64,000 bases of DNA from Atrichornis clamosus (lineage: Eukaryota > Chordata > Aves > Passeriformes > Menuridae): assembly GCA_013400975.1 (NCBI GenBank), contig WBMZ01008646.1, positions 98,925 through 162,924 of the forward strand, written 5' to 3'. A program made the position numbers and the translations under genes. Below the pieces are notes generated by a model, which made no database searches, had not been told where the DNA came from, and was given only the letters and a program-made list of their open reading frames with translations. This document shows positions 14,161-29,165 of this stretch, in pieces. The stretch's first letter is position 1. Each line of letters begins with the position of its first letter.

Positions 14161-14744
14161 TTTGAATATGGTTTGTCATAGCTCATTTTGCGTCTAACTG
14201 CAAAGAAACAAAAGCTAAGTGTCAATGCAGTTTACGCAGTTATCAAAGACAGTTGGTGCCTCCTTGGGGCTTCTGCTTAAATCATCCACTCCAGGAAATA
14301 CAATTCACATGTTTAGCAGTCTTAATGTAAAAAATACTGTGTATTTTTGAATTAAGCCAGGCCCTGAAGTGTTTTGTGATTCTAGTATCACTTATCTTCC
14401 CCATCAAGGTGCACAGCAGTGAGGGCAGCCAGGCTGTTATTGCTTTTACTGTATTCTAAACACGCACAGGCATACGCACACATCTGTATCTTCAAAATCT
14501 GCCAAAAGTATTTGTTGTTGTCTCTAAGAAGGAGTAATGCTCTCCTACAATGTGCAATTTATAGGCACTAGTTTTTGCTGCTTCTTATTATAAAAACAAT
14601 TCATCTCATTGCAGAATGTGTGCTTAATTACAATTTGCTAATGCCCTTGAGTTTTTTAAAGTCAAATTTATTGCTCAAGTGTACTGTAGCCAATATAATC
14701 TGGTGACAAAGCAAGGGAATTAGCTTAAGGAACTGATTTTTCTA

Positions 14745-14890
14745 GCACTAAATTTGTGATCTGTGACCTTACGCAAAACATTTTACCTTTTTCATGAGTC
14801 AGCTTCCCCATCTGGTTTTTAAAAAATGGCTGGAGATTACTAGGTGAAAGGTGCCATATTTTTATTTTGTTAAGCACCAAAGCACAGGAT
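14745..14890 (+). repeat. MIR-like SINE remnant
   Basis: The order TGTGACCTTACGCAAAACATT, TTTACC, CAGCTTCCCCATCTGGTTTT and AAAATGG follows the MIR core and 3' region. It is diverged; the call is from recall of the consensus. Confidence 0.5.
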
Positions 14891-17800
14891 GCGTTCAGCA
14901 CATTATTTATAATGTACAGCTCTGCATTAAAAACACCTCATCATATTTACACTTTTAATTTGGCTTTGCTTTTGCTATCGTTGCTAAACATAAACCACCC
15001 AGCCAGGATAAGGATACTGATGTTCACAGTAGTCTAAGTTGTATGAGTGATTCAACCTAAACTTAGTGGTATAACCAGTCAGTACTGCCAGTGGTCTGAG
15101 GGCTTCAGCACAACAAAGCAGTGTGGAGAGTGAGTCCCATTTTTCTCTTGGCTTCTGGTTCAGACCAAACCCACACGAGCCTGCTCGTGCAGGGCCTGAG
15201 GGGGGCCCTGTCCCCCACACATGGGCTGTGTCCATTTGGGGTGTGGACCTTGTATTTGCTCTTCGTCAAAGACCCTTTATCTGCCAGAAGAGAAAAGATG
15301 GGGATGCTGTGCATGATGGAAAGGAGAGGGAGAGGTCAGCTTTTTCCTCCAAAGACATGAGCTTTCTCTACTTTGTGGCAACTTCAAGTAGCATGCTGAC
15401 AAATCGCTGCTGTTGCTCCTGCTGCAGAGGGCTGTGGATGTCATGGCAGGGACTGCTTTCAGAGCACCCCAGGGGCATTTGAGTGAACATTTTCTCCAAC
15501 TGTTGACATCTTGGTGGCCTCAGAAAGCTGGCCCCCTGTGGCTCTTAATGGGATGGGGGCTGGATGAGATGGAACAGGGCGTTTAAACAAACCACGGTTG
15601 CTTTTCAGTTCTTGCCTGCATTCCTGCTTAGCTGTGTATGTATCATATCACATCATGCATCTACATCCTGTCAGGCATTTGTAGTTGATAGAAAAATATC
15701 TTTGATGGGAGAATGTAAAGGAACTCCACTATTTTTTAAGCAAAACTGCTCCAAAAACTTTGTTTTGCTGCCCACAGCACTGAGATGTTTTCTTTTACAG
15801 CTACAATATGAGTACCACTGGGAGAATACTGTATGCCCCAGGGGTGCACATAAACTCCTGACCCTGCTTAAACTGTGTGGCACACAACGCTGGGCACATG
15901 TCAGCAGCGCTGTGTGTTCAGTATTGCCGTACCAAACCATGTGTTGTGACACATCATTCATATCCAGCTGACCACGGGTCCAGCAATAATGTTGCAATCA
16001 CTGGTCCTGATCGCTTCCTGCCAAACAGCAAACACAGCCTGTCCTCCCTAAAAATAGAGACCTTTCTTACTGCACTGTAATCCCAGTGCCAGCACCAGAA
16101 CCATACCTCTCCGCAGTCTGCTTCAAGCCATAAAAAAATTTTCTCCTACTTTCTTTCTGGCATAAAGCACAGTTTGGGAAATCTATTAGGGCTATTAATT
16201 TTGTTTCAGGGAGCGCAGGGGTGCTAGTGTTTTATTAACACAGTAGCTCTGCTCAATGGCAACATCTGGTTTTCAGTGAGATTTCAGGGTTGGATTTTTT
16301 TTTTTACTCCATTTTCCAGCTGTGTTGACTCAAGTCAGAAGGCAGTCAGCCACTTGTGAGACTGAGGTCTCCAAACACTTAAAGAGCTGAGATATTCTTT
16401 GAAACTCCTGGATCTTGGAAAATTAGGGCAGAATCTGACAATACCAATTTTTCCTCCAGAGGCTTGCAGCGTTCACAGTTCTGGTTCCAGCCAGGATCAG
16501 GAAATTAAAAATCACATGGAAACTTTTGCAGTGTTTTCAGGATGGCTGTAGGTTAGATCTCCATGGAGGCAGAAAGTGCATGAGGGAGACTTAGTTTTCC
16601 CAGGTCATTTATGTTGTGTTGTTCATGTATCCTGAAAGATGATTTACCTTGCTCGAGAAAACATGTAAGTCAAAAGAGTAAAATCTAGGTTGTCTGGAGC
16701 AGAGAAGGAAAATGCAGCTTTGGTGTCAAGGCATTAACAATTCATTAGGCTTACCTGTGTCCCAGCAGTGGGGCCAGCCACGAGACAGATATTCTTATAG
16801 CTAACAGCGGCTGCATTTCTGATGTGTGTTATAAATCCCATCCCTTTGGGACTTTCATTGGCCAGGTGTGGGTGCGTGCCTGTGGCTGAGCCCCAACACA
16901 GCAGGGAATGGGTGGCCAGAAGGAAGCCTAAAACGTGCACCTCCACGCTCCTCACCAGCTCTCCTGCTCTCTGCTCCCAGCGCAGCCTGGAGCTCAGCCT
17001 TTCCTTAGCCCAAGACCTGTAGTTCCCTGCTAAGTCTCAGGGAAAAGCTGAGGTCCCTGAAAAGCCATGAATGCTGGCAGGGTGGCTTCCCCTGCTGCCT
17101 TGTCCACCTTTGCTTCTTTCTTTGCTTCCTTCCCTCCACCCCGTGGCACTCACTTTGAATTCATCTCTCCTGTTTTCTGCTACTGCATTGTCTCCTTTCC
17201 CTGCTCCTGCATTATTCAGCTTTCCTTCTCTGGCAGAGTTTTTGCTCCCTCTTTTTTACATCCCAGCTTACCATGCTCCATGGACAGGAGGAAAACAGCA
17301 AGCCATGCAGTACAGCCTTGTGAGCCATGAGTAATGGCAGAACGAAAGGGATAGGAGGGAAGGCAGCTTCAGTGCTCAGCATCTGAAAATTAAATTTTTG
17401 CTTTTCCTGCAGTCAGTTTTGTTCGAGGTGCTCTAGGATTCCTTGATCTTGTCCCAGTTACCTGACTGAAGCAGGAGGTTGTGCCAGCTTGGGATGTGGA
17501 AGCTACCTCTGTGGCACTGCCCAAGCCTAGAGCAGCTTCAGTGATGCAGCAGAAATTTGCCCAGTGTCAAGCTGACGGTGCTGTCATCCAGTAGCCATGA
17601 TGCTTCATATTCTCAGTTTTAAGTATTTAATGTTGCCCTAACTTCTGTCCCATTCTCAATCCTCCTTTTTTCTTTTTTTCATGAAAAGAAAACCTAGCCA
17701 AACTGAGGAAAATCAGTCTGCGAAACAGGAACTGTTGAGTTGTTTTAGGGTTAAGTTACAACTGTGTTGGTTTTTTCCATGCATGATTTTTCTTCTTTTT

Positions 17801-18170
17801 TTTTTTTCCTTTCCCAGACTGCTGGAGTCCTAAGTTCCCCCTGTAAATCTGCTTTCTGTACCATCAGTTCTCAGAACAATGAACTGCTTGATATACCTGA
17901 TAAGAGTTAACATGAAAAATGAATAAATCATTTGCTACTCCCTTCTCTTTTTTGCTGTAACTGGGTGTTGGTCTATAAAATGAAGGAAGTTGCATTGAGC
18001 AGGAAGTTTAAAAATGCTTAGACAGATGTCATTAAAAAAAAAAATTGAAATTGGCTTCCTGCCAAGTGTCTGTAATTAAAATTATTCTTCTTAGTGAGAA
18101 AAAAGCAGATGCAAAGGGAGGTTTCCTGTCTCTCAGAGTAGGAAATACAAATAACTGTTAGTCTCGCCTT

Positions 18171-18219
18171 TGTGTGTGCATGTGTGCACGCATATGTGTT
18201 TGTGTGAGTGTGTGTTGTA
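18171..18219 (+). repeat. Imperfect TG microsatellite
   Basis: The run TGTGTGTGCATGTGTGCACG continues through TGTGTTTGTGTGAGTGTGTG; it is an interrupted TG repeat in presumed intron. Confidence 0.85.
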
Positions 18220-21200
18220 GTGTGGGACTGATGCTTATTTCTGAAGAGGCTTGTGATAGAAAACTTTAGTCAATACCGTGTGGATGGGTCTTTATTAATC
18301 TATCCTCTTTCTGATCTTGTTTTTAAATTAGATCTTTGTCGAAAACTGCTGTGTATAAATTGCCTTTCCATGTTACAGATTACAGAAATGGCTGGTCTTA
18401 CAGAAAAGAACAGTGAATTTCTGTGTGCGGTGTTGAAGGGAGAACAGGATGTGGGTGGGTGTACACATGTGTGTATAGCTGTGCTTATCTATACACATCA
18501 TATAGCTATAGCTGATAGCTGTATTAACTTAGAAACCAATGCAGTTAGTGTCAGGCAGCTTCCCAGCATACATGGAAGTATACAAATACAAAACTGTTCT
18601 TATCAACATAACTTCTTTTTTTCAGTAAAAGCATCTTTAGTTGGATATAATGGCTTTACATTGTATTTTAATTTTTTTTCTTGTCTGATACACAAATTCT
18701 AAAAGAGTTGAATTAAGCAAGTCTACCATCAGGGCATGTGCTCTACAGCTCTTTTCTGCCACCACTGTTTAAAAGGGGTCTGATTCCTTTTCTCTCCTAT
18801 GCCTAGATAGACTTAAAACTTACACAGCTTGAAGAAATTCTATCAATCCATTTACTGTGGTTTTTTCAGATGTTGCACTGAAGTTTGTAGTTTTGTTTCT
18901 TTTTAAAAAGAAGCTCTTTTTGAGGAATGGCAAGGGCATGAGCACATGTTCCAATGTTGATCCGTGAGAAAGGGTAGGCGTTGGTGGAGCAATACCCCTT
19001 GGCAGGGGCAAAGGCTCCTCCCTATTGCAATAGTTTGTGTAGTGTGTGTTCCATATTCATATCAGGATGGGGCGTTGTTTGCTGCTTTTAGTGACCTCAG
19101 GTTTACACAGGACAGATGTAATTTATGGTGCTCCCACCAGCACTCGTAACCAGCTTGAGTCATTGCATATCTGCATTGGGATGTATTAGAGCATAGATGC
19201 AGTTCCTTGGCAAACGTGTGCTGCTAATGTTGTTTATTCTCCTCGCTGTTTTGGGATAGATGGGTCCAGTGAAAGGAGTCAGTAAATGTGTGCTGTACTG
19301 ACATGGAGTTTCTTAATTTACTATGCTATCCAATGTTTTCTAGCAGACTCTGCTTGAAATTTACCTCCACCTCTGAAGGTAAGGTATAACCCCAGCACCG
19401 TTGTACCAATCAGCACGTACATCTCTAATATATATCAGGTGGTGCATCAATACAAACATGCTTTGTGCTGTACAAATAGCACAGGGTGTAGGTGCATGGA
19501 CGTGGGGCCTTTGTCTCATTTTAAGCACACGAGATGAGGAATAGGAGACAGCAGATAAGCTCTGCAGTGTGTTTTGGGTGTGATGCCAAAGTTGGGCATA
19601 CCTCTCCTTTTCCATGAGCCCACGACAATACATTGGAATAGCTTAATTTTATTGCTGTTTTCTTCAGGGCTCAACAGCCGCCCAGCTTCTGTTTGTGGGC
19701 TGACTGGTCTCAGTGAAATTAGTTTCCCACAACAAGAACCACCACTTACATTGATAAACCCTGGCTGACCTGAGTATCAGAAGCTGGATGGCACGCTGGT
19801 GCGGTGTGTACTGACCTTTGTAAACAACTCTTCCCTGATTTTGGCATGCTTTAGTGCTCCTGGAAAAACTTCCTTTGGAACAGATAACAGAACACGCTTC
19901 TGTACTTTGAGTTGCCAGATTATCTGGCAAGAGAGCTGCTAAAAAGAGGTTCTGAGAACAGCTGAAAAAGAGCAAGTACATGCCTGCTGCAAGCAATAGA
20001 GCAACTGGTACCCACTGAGCAAGAGTAGTGGTGATCTGAAAACACACAAGAGGAATATGGACATGTACATCTATGGGTGTTGCAGTGTTGTGAGAGCCAA
20101 AGAGAGTTCTTAATCGCTTAGAGAAATACAGGGGGGCTAGTCAGAATGGACAAGAATTAATGTAGGCTTTGGAGATGCAATCAGCTTACAAAAGCTATGC
20201 CCAAGAATGCTGTTGGAAAATTTAGCAGCAGCTAAGCTTATAGTTCTTTCAGAAAATGAAACAGAAACATTTTAAACTCACAATCCAGTTTATAGCACAG
20301 CCCAAGGCTATAGCTAATCAATCTCTACCAATCCTAGGATGTCCTCAGTAAACACACGTTGAAAAATAGCATTGCAACAAACCTACTTGTGTCCTGAGAA
20401 AGGCTCCTGTTTCTGTTGAAATCCAGGGACCCTATGAAAAGGTAGGAAAGGTCAAACATACATCACTAACCATGAGATACCCCTTGTTTTTCCTCCAGCC
20501 CTGACTCTGTGCTCTTCTGGAGGGCAGTTTGTCTAAATCTAATCTGTTGGGTTTGCAGATATGTCTGGTATTCCTGGGAGAAGTCTACCAAATACACTTT
20601 TCAGAGGTCCCAGGCATGCTGCAGGAGAGGTTTTATTTTTGCTTCCCAAGTGGGAAGGGGAGCCACAGTGGGATTAAATGGCCTAATCTGTGGCAGCACT
20701 CACAGCTCCCAAATTCTCATCTGATGCCCTACACTCCTAATCAGCAAATGTTTAAACTCTTGCTTTACTTTAAGCTGCTGAGCCATTACACAGAAAAGAT
20801 AAGGCAGTCTGCTGTTGGCAGTGATGACATCCTCTCATGCTTCCCCCTTAGTGGTGAGGTATGTCTGCATTTGGGGAAATGAACTGTGAGGGGAAGGGAA
20901 TGGGGAGTTTTATTTGAGACAGGCAGAGGGCAGACTGATCCTTCTTCTACTAAGAGTGTCAGATAATATACCAATGGTTTTCACTCTTGTGCTGCTCTGC
21001 TGCAGACATTTTACAAGCAGAGAAGGAAAGCAATGGGGTTTTTTGTTGGCATTTTGACAAAGCATTTTCATGAGCATGGCTGCCCGTTGAAGACATCTGT
21101 TTAAGTTCCTAGCCTGGGATAACAAGCAGATCTGGGCAAATGTTTGGGACTGCGTTTTTCTGGCAGGTTGGCTGATGTTTCATACACGTGAATCCAGGGA

Positions 21201-24200
21201 CAAGTAGCAGATGCCCTGAGCAGGCCTAGCCAGTGTTTCAGCTGAAATGTGTGTTTTGTGTCCTGTGCATTCTCAAGGAGCTCTTTTGAGGAGTTCTAAG
21301 TAAACAATAAATCTCTGCACAATGGAATTTATACTGAGTGAATTATCAGGGTTAAAAAAATATTCTGTTGCTTTCAGCTCTTATCTTTGTTTACCGTATC
21401 ACCAAGGACAGTGACCCTCCTTTGTGCCCTAATACTGAACTGTCAGCAAGAGAGACAGGAAATGCTGCCTCCTCTATAGGCTCAGCATATAGGCTTAATG
21501 AGAAGAATAACATCTCAGCAGCAGCTGTTGGTTTTGCTCAGTTTGGTTTATTCTCTTTTGTTGTCTTACTTCAGCAAACCTAGATAATCTTAGAGAAAGG
21601 CCTTTGTGCCGAGTTTCTGAACTCTAATTTAGTGACCTTCAGATATTCAAACATTATTAAGACCAAGTCAAGCTGACAAAAGAGTCCATATCCTTTTCAT
21701 TTCCCACCAAGCTGAGCCTGTTGCATCCTGTCTGGAGCCTGGTCATGAGCAGCGCTGCCTTGTCCCAACAGCCCAGCCTCTGGATTTTGGGGAGCACGGG
21801 ACAAGAGAGCAGCATGAGCCTGGCTTCTACATCCTGTCACTGACTGCAGGAACCTATCCTGGTGTGTGCTCAGGGGAGCAGTTTTGGTGCAGCTTCTCTT
21901 CCAGAGGTCTAAAGCAGCAGTAGTTTCCCTGCATAATTTGAGGGGGCAGAGGTGCAGGGAGAATTTCCATGGATTCCAAACTCTGTTTGGAACCCAAGGA
22001 CATCATAGGCAGATAAACCTTGAGAACAGATTCCTTAAACTTTAAATTGCAGCTATTTTTTCCATGCAAAGGTAGGCAAAGAGTGAGTTCCTTTGCTGGT
22101 TTGTTGCTGGTGTGTGGGTGAGTGTATAACACTCAATACAACTACTTTCCCCCAGCAACTGCACATCATGAAGCAAAGCTTTAATGGCAGGTTAAGTTCA
22201 CTTCTTTATTTACACAGAAGAAACGTGTAAAATTTCTGTTCTAGTAGTCTGTCCACAATTTTGTTTTCCATTCAAGATTTACCTTTCTTTCATATAATAT
22301 GAGTATTAGCTGCCAAGGCTTACCTTACTCCTGACATAAAGTATTTTTTTAAAAAAGCAAGGGATTTGTTGTTAGTACCATGAAATCATCAGGCTTTAAA
22401 CAGGAGTATCATATGCTGCCGTCCTCTGCATTTACATAGTCTCACAATTAAGCTTTATCGGTCTCATTAAGAGTGGTGGAGGAGAGGTAAAGACTTTCCC
22501 AGATTTGCTTGGAAAGCTGCGTCAGGACTTGACCTTCTGCTCGCAGGCCCTGTGGTGTTGCCACACGAGGGCTCCTCCCTGCACTCCTCCTGCCCTCGCA
22601 ATAATGTGCCTGGAATCTGACCCCGCATTTCCCGCTGTCATGTTGGTATCAGCTGGAGATAAATGAAGCCTTTTGTTAACTTGTTCCTTGCTTTGCAGGG
22701 TGCTTTTCTCCTCTGCTTTAGAGAAGAGCCAGTGGTGATGTGGCACTGAGGCAGAGCTACATATAGGCAATGTCAGCATGGTATTAGTAATATACTGGCC
22801 AAAGCATCTCCTCTGGTAAAAATGAGACAAGACTCCATTATAAGGAACACAAAAGGGAATTTTCTATCAAGTCCACTGGAAGCAGGGAGCAAGCTGTCAC
22901 CTTCCCTGGCTCTTCAGCTCCCAGCCTGTGTAGCACCAAGGAGCAAGCGGTGACATGCATATGCAGAACACAAAAAAAAGTCTTCCCACATCCTGACCTA
23001 GATAAATAGGACTTGGAATGAATTTTCTGACTTCACAGCACTGACACTTTGAATCTTCTGAGGTTTAAAGAATATGTATATATTTTTAGTCATTTTTGTG
23101 CCACTTCAAATAGATGGATGTGTTACAGACATTACACATGCACACGTGTGCGTGCACATGAAGAGAGGCCAAAAGTACTAATATCAGTCTCTCTTACTGT
23201 GCCATCATGTGAAATAGGAAGCGAATGTGTTAGCAAAAGCAGTGGCTATGGACAGAAGTGCAAGATGCTCTGGCTTTTTTGAGCTGAGTTGCAAATACCT
23301 GGGGAGATAAGGCAGGAAAAGCCGTGAGGTTGCCCTAAGTTATGCGCGGAAGGCAGGTCGAAGTATGCAAGAGGTGCAAAAGCGGATCACATCCACTTGC
23401 AGTGTTTACGTTTCTTACAAGAGGTGTACCCCTGGCAGAATATGATCCCAAGTAACCTGCTTTCCAAAAACTTTCCCTGCATTATTGAGCCAACCTCCCC
23501 CCTGGTTTTTTTTTGTTGGTTTTTTGGGGGTTTTGTTTTTTTTTTTTTTAGTGTGAAGTATTATATGACTGGGGCTACAAGGATGTTACACAGTGTTATG
23601 TTAACTAGAGCAGCAAAGTTGGAATAACAGCAATATGCTATTGACTTTTTGATCATCCTTCTTGTTCTCTAGAAAGTTTTGTAGATTTCTTTACGCGCAT
23701 AGAAGTCAAAGAAATAATAAGCACCCTTCATCCGTCATATAGTCTCTATTTATACATCAGGGTAGGTGTGAGATGCAAGAAGTCCTATTTTTTCTCTATT
23801 TTCTTAAATTTTTTTTTTACTTTTTAATTAAATTTCTTCATTTAGAGTCACGCAGTTCTCTGGGCTTCTGCCATAGATAAGTGGATCTTCATCTGACAGC
23901 AACAACCAAAATTTATCTTTCTTTTCCCTCTCTCCCCCTCACTTCCTTCCCCACCTCCCCCCTAGTACTCAGCAGAAACAAAATGCTATATATAAACTCA
24001 GCACAGTTTCCCCCCCAGTTACTTTGTCTGCATGTTTCAATTTCATTCTGTGTCAAGCTTTGCCAAGGTACTGAGTTTGGCATTTTGAAAAGGGGGTTGA
24101 ATGATTAATCCTTGAGGCCCCTCTTGTAGTAACACCCCTCACACACCCTCAAAATGAGTGCTGCACTACTGTGGGTACTCTGAGGGGCAGCTCATGCTTG

Positions 24201-27200
24201 CCTGATGTTTATTTACGTGAAGTTCACTGTCTTGGAGACTTTTTTCTTTTTTTAAAAAAAAGTCTGTGTGATTCTAGTCGAGCACTAGCAGCAGATGGCC
24301 AAAGGGCAGGCAGGGATGGCCCATGGTGCTCTGTAAATGGAATATTACCAGCATCCTGCCATCATGCTGCAAGTCTCTCTTATTTGTTTTGTATTCTCTC
24401 AAATTGCTCGACACTGAAGTCAGGTGTATAACCAGAATCTCATATTTCATTATTAAAACAAAAGACAACCAATAAAAAACAAAAGAAATAAAGGTTTCTA
24501 GATGAAAAGGTAAGGCTGAAAACATGAATCCCAGTTCCGAAGCCAGAAGGCATATGAAGTTCAAAATACTGTTATTTGTCATAAATCTCATGTGTTTTCT
24601 AGCCAATTTCAAAGTATGTTGCGGCCTCGCTCATAATGTTTGAGCGATCAGTGTTGGTAATACGCTAGCTGCACTTGTGTGTGTGACAGGCCCTTTACAG
24701 AAAAAGCCTACAGCTGTGCTTCATCTTGGTACTCAGAAAACCCTCCCCACAAATTAGACCATCTATAGATATCTATAGATCTTTGTGACACAACTTATGA
24801 TAAAAGGGCAGAGGATACCTTCCCTTATTAGGTATTTTATATGGGTAAGATTGCTAGTGAATCCCCTGCAGAATACTATGTTTTATGCACTCTTCTGGCT
24901 TAAAAGTGCTCTTTTGTGTTGAATGATTCTATGAAATGTGTCAGTTTGTGGGTGCCACCCTTTTGGCTCAGTGGCATCTGGATTGAGTGGTCTCCCTATC
25001 AGGGCCAGCTCAAACCCAGGTGGGTGCCACTCTGTTGGCCAGGTTCCCATGTACCCCAGAACTTTTGAGACTTGGTGCAGGACAGAGCTTTGAAAAATAA
25101 GAATAAAGGATAAAAGAATTTGTGGCCATAAGTGAAATAGCAGCACAGAAGTGAGGTGTTGCAAATTGTAAAAACAAGGGTGTCCTTGGAAATACAGAGG
25201 TAAACAAATGAGGTGGCCAGGCACTGAGACAGGAAAGGGTCAGGTTCAAGAAGCAAAAGTCTCTTTGAGAAGCAAGAGAGAATGAACAGCAAATTGGTCT
25301 TCACACCAGGACTGTTGTGGAACTGTGAGGTAATAAATAAATAAAGGCCAAAGCAGCTTACTCATAAAGCAGAAGAAATTGTGAGCAATACTTTCCATTT
25401 GCCTCCCCTGTAAAGCCTTATATCATCCTAAAACATGCTAGAAATGACCTTGTTCAGACTACAAATGTATTCTGTATTTTCTCACTGCTGACCCTGTGAC
25501 TTCATCCTGCAGCTTTTTGAGTTGTGCTTTTGTTCCCCTTCGCTTCCATGCGCTCATGAGGGCCAGTGAGTCAGTGCATGAGGAAGGGCCTTACTGCCCG
25601 TGGCAGTGTGTGGTGCCCCCGCAAACAGCTTCTCTGTCCTCAGCTCCTGCAGGTGGGTGCAGGTCCTCTGACTCTGGGATTCAGGTCTGTGCTACAGGAG
25701 ACCATGAAACGTGGCCTCCTGAATTGAATACTGTTCTTTATAGCCTCTTCTCCAATATGCCTCTTTAAACGTCAGAAAGGCCCAGGTCTCAGTTTCTCTT
25801 CTTGTCTTCTCTTCAGTTTTTGTGGATCACTTGGGCACTGATAACAGCAAAAGAATTCCAGATGAAAAATTAAATTTTTGTTTTTATTTCCTGGGTTTAA
25901 GGACAGGAAGGCTCTCCTTGGGGAGGATCCAGTGGAGTTTTTCCACTGCCTTTTTTTTTTATTGGAAACGTTCCCACAACTTGGGTACAGTTTGAGTGTC
26001 ATTACAGAGGTCCAGTTGGTCCTCAAATAACCTACTGTGCCTATCTGTGTAATCAGGACTAAGTCATTGTGAGAAGTAAATCATAAACAGATGGACAGTC
26101 ATGCCATGCTGGTCTACAAAGGGTAGAGGAGAGCAAAGACACAAAACAGCGCCAGAACATGACACCATGATGGCTTCACTAAATCTAAGCATGAACAGGC
26201 TTAGGGAAATGTCTGTGTTCCCAGATGGAGAGAGATAGAGTAAGGGAATAAAAGGAAAGAAATCCTTGAATAGGCATCTGCCAGGATTCGTTGCAGACAG
26301 CTCTAGCTGAATATCTGGGGAAGTTTGTTGTAGGTTAGTGTCATGGTAGCAGACACCCCTGCTCACAGCCAACTCCCCACTGAGCTTGGGGTAGTGCATT
26401 TTGGGTTGAAAAGTAGTGGTGTTTTTTTCAGAGATCCTCTTCATGCACTGAAAGAAGAAAACATGAAAGCTGTTTCAAGTGCTATCAAATTTTTTCACAT
26501 ACCAGTTGTAAATTGCTTTGTTGTACCCAAGGCAGTCAGGACTTTCCAGAGGGAGCAAAAGAGGAAGAGGCATTGAATAGCTTTGGTTAGAAAATAATTT
26601 TTTCCCCTTTCTTTCTCCATTTTTCATATTTTCAGTTAAACTGTGAGAAGTTTCAACAGGAACAAACTTTTCCTTTGTGCCTTGTAGAAAGGCCACGTGC
26701 TAAAATTTGAAGGACTGGACATGGCCTTTACCAGTAGATTTTGCCTATATTAGGTAGGAGGTGCAGAAGTCTACAGCAAGGAATTGGAGCTTTGACACCA
26801 GAAACACTTCTTTGCATTCTGTACTTTCAGTACCATCAATATCTCAAGGACAGGCTGAACCTTGAGTTATGATTTTGGCAACTGAAACTAAACAAAGCTC
26901 CTTTTTGTTTAAGTCGTATTTAAATGCTGGGGAATGGATTTCTTTCTTTTTTGGTCACTTTAAGTCTATGCATTCAGAGCAGTGTTTGCCTATTTATGAA
27001 CAGGAGTCACACTGAGGCTGAAGAAACATCAGGCTAGTTATGAAGGCTTGAGTTAGTGGGTGCTCAGCTCTTGAGGCTGTAAATCGATGGTCTCAGTCTT
27101 CAGCACCTCTGCTGGTCCCTTGTGTATAGGGAGGGATTATTTACCAGGAGCACCTCACACATGCATTTGGAAGATGACCAACTAATTAATGTTTGCTAAA

Positions 27201-29084
27201 TGCTTCGCAAGCCTCAGGGGAAAAACAACTATGGAAAGGCAAAGTCTTATTATTGTCGTACTGCACCTAATGTACATAAAATGTTTTCAAGGCATCAGGC
27301 ACTGCATAAATGTTGTATGGTATTAAAACTGACCTGCCCTTGTCGGAGCAAATAATAATTACGCTGAGTGATGAGAGAATCTTGCAGTTTCTCTGCTATG
27401 AATGTTTTCCTGTTTACTAATTCAGAAAAGGTCTCATCCAGCAATTGCTGAAGCCAATGACTTAAGCAGCCACTGGCTCAAGGAGGGCGAATTACAGAAG
27501 TAATTTATTTTGTGTAAAGCTCTGATCTCCTCATAGGTTGGACTGTGCTCTCTAGGGCGTATTTCCCCAAACTGCATGCCTAGGGCCGAGTCACCTCTTA
27601 GTCCATAAGGCTGCCATAGAGATGAAGAACAACCAAAGACAACCTCACTACATAGCCCATAAGATAGTCTCTATTTGCAGCATGAAAATTAATGCTGATG
27701 CCTTTTAATATAAACATAACGTGAGGAAATGAACATTTGATTAAACTAAACACATGGGCCTTTTATATGCAAGGCCTTAATTTAAAGCACTGTCACCTCT
27801 ATACAGAAAATACCAGCTGGAGCAGGAATGATTAAATTAAATCATCTGGCTCTTATGTGATACCATGAATGTCTACTGAGAGGGGAAAAAAAAAATCCCT
27901 CCTCTTTATTCCTATAGATCTGCAGCAACCATCAAGGGACACTTCTGTAGCAGGAAGGATTAAGTCTTGCACGAACTTCAGTGGTTAATGTGCTTTGGAC
28001 TGGTGACATGCCCTTCGGACAGACCTACCCCAGTTTTATAATTCTCTTTCTCAGCCTTTTGGGCCTCTGGCAGTCCTTTCTCCTGTTTAATTTCCTCCTT
28101 GCTTCCCTCCCACTGGGATCCTTCACCATTCAGCATTTCTGCCACCCAAGTAGAAATTTTGATTGTATCAAACAAGTGTAGAAAGAGAGACTTTTGAGCC
28201 TCGGTAGGCTGCAGAGGGAACTGGGGCAGATTTCCTGGGGGCTGAGGGTTTTTTAAGGAGGCAGTCTCTGTGCCTCTGAGGAGCTTAACCTGCTACAGTG
28301 CATGGCCAGGGATTATATCCTGTCACAAATAGCTGGAGCAAGGCTTGCATTGCATACAGGTAGGGAGCCACTTCTAGAGAAGAGCTACTCTTCCCCATCT
28401 TACCTAAGTAAAAAACCAGAAATTAATATAGTGAGGGTACTTACATATGAAAAGATGCCTGGCCTGGCAGTATCAGCACACTGGGGACCTGCCCCTTCCT
28501 CCGTGACAGCAGAGCACCCCAGGCACCCAGTCTCACCTACACTTATTTAATCGATTTTCCTTGGAGGGCACACACTTCTGTTGGCATGGGAATCTGGGAC
28601 CAGGTGAAGTTGACAAATTTACAAAACCTAAATAGAAACAGATTTTTTTCTCCTCTTTTTTCATTTGTAGCTAGCCTCATAAAGTATTTCCTTCGAGAAT
28701 TTATTTTCTTTTCCTGACATTCTTTTTTCTGGATCTTCTACCTGATGGCACTCATTCTGTTCTTGCTGATCACCATGTGTCAGTAGTAATGTAGGTGGAA
28801 GAGAATTTCTGACTGTTTTGGTTGCAGCTTTTATGCTGATCTGTTTGGTTTTGGGACACTGTTCAGTTTCAGGAAGTATTTTTATCTCACAGAAGTTTCC
28901 TTGTGAGCAGTGATGCTACAAAGACCTTGTTTTAGCACTGTGAAAGCTACTGGAGGTAGTGCAGGTCTGTCTTCTGTCAGGAGCTGAATTTTTTGATTCG
29001 AGAAGCGAAGTAACGTTAAAGGGAGTGAACATTGGTGTAACCTTATACCTTGTGGGTCTTTCCCCAGCACTGTTTGGTACACAC

Positions 29085-29165
29085 TTAGAACCACAGTTGC
29101 CTCTCGCTTACACCGATACAGCCCCAGGGAGCTGTGGATTTGCACCAAGGTAATGGAGGGAATTT
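29085..29165. repeat. Ancient amniote repeat remnant (possible)
   Basis: CTCGCTTACACCGATACAGC and GGATTTGCACCAAGGTAATG with GGGAATTTGGC resemble the ATTTACACCAGTGTAA-type repeats of reptile genomes. The family is not named. Confidence 0.35.

Noticed and set aside
16640..16680. CTCGAGAAAACAT followed by GTAAGT, a possible exon end before the 34907 exon
   Set aside because: The frame upstream does not encode the EVD-type J-helix region expected of the preceding TBXAS1 exon.
17067..17334. Two overlapping 87-residue open frames
   Set aside because: They arise from a pyrimidine-rich stretch without stops; no homology or splice context.
18253..18702. 149-residue open frame beginning with IENFSQYR, recalling the ENFSNFTNR segment of TBXAS1
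   Set aside because: Similarity stops after a few residues, there is no strong acceptor, and the rest matches nothing in P450s.
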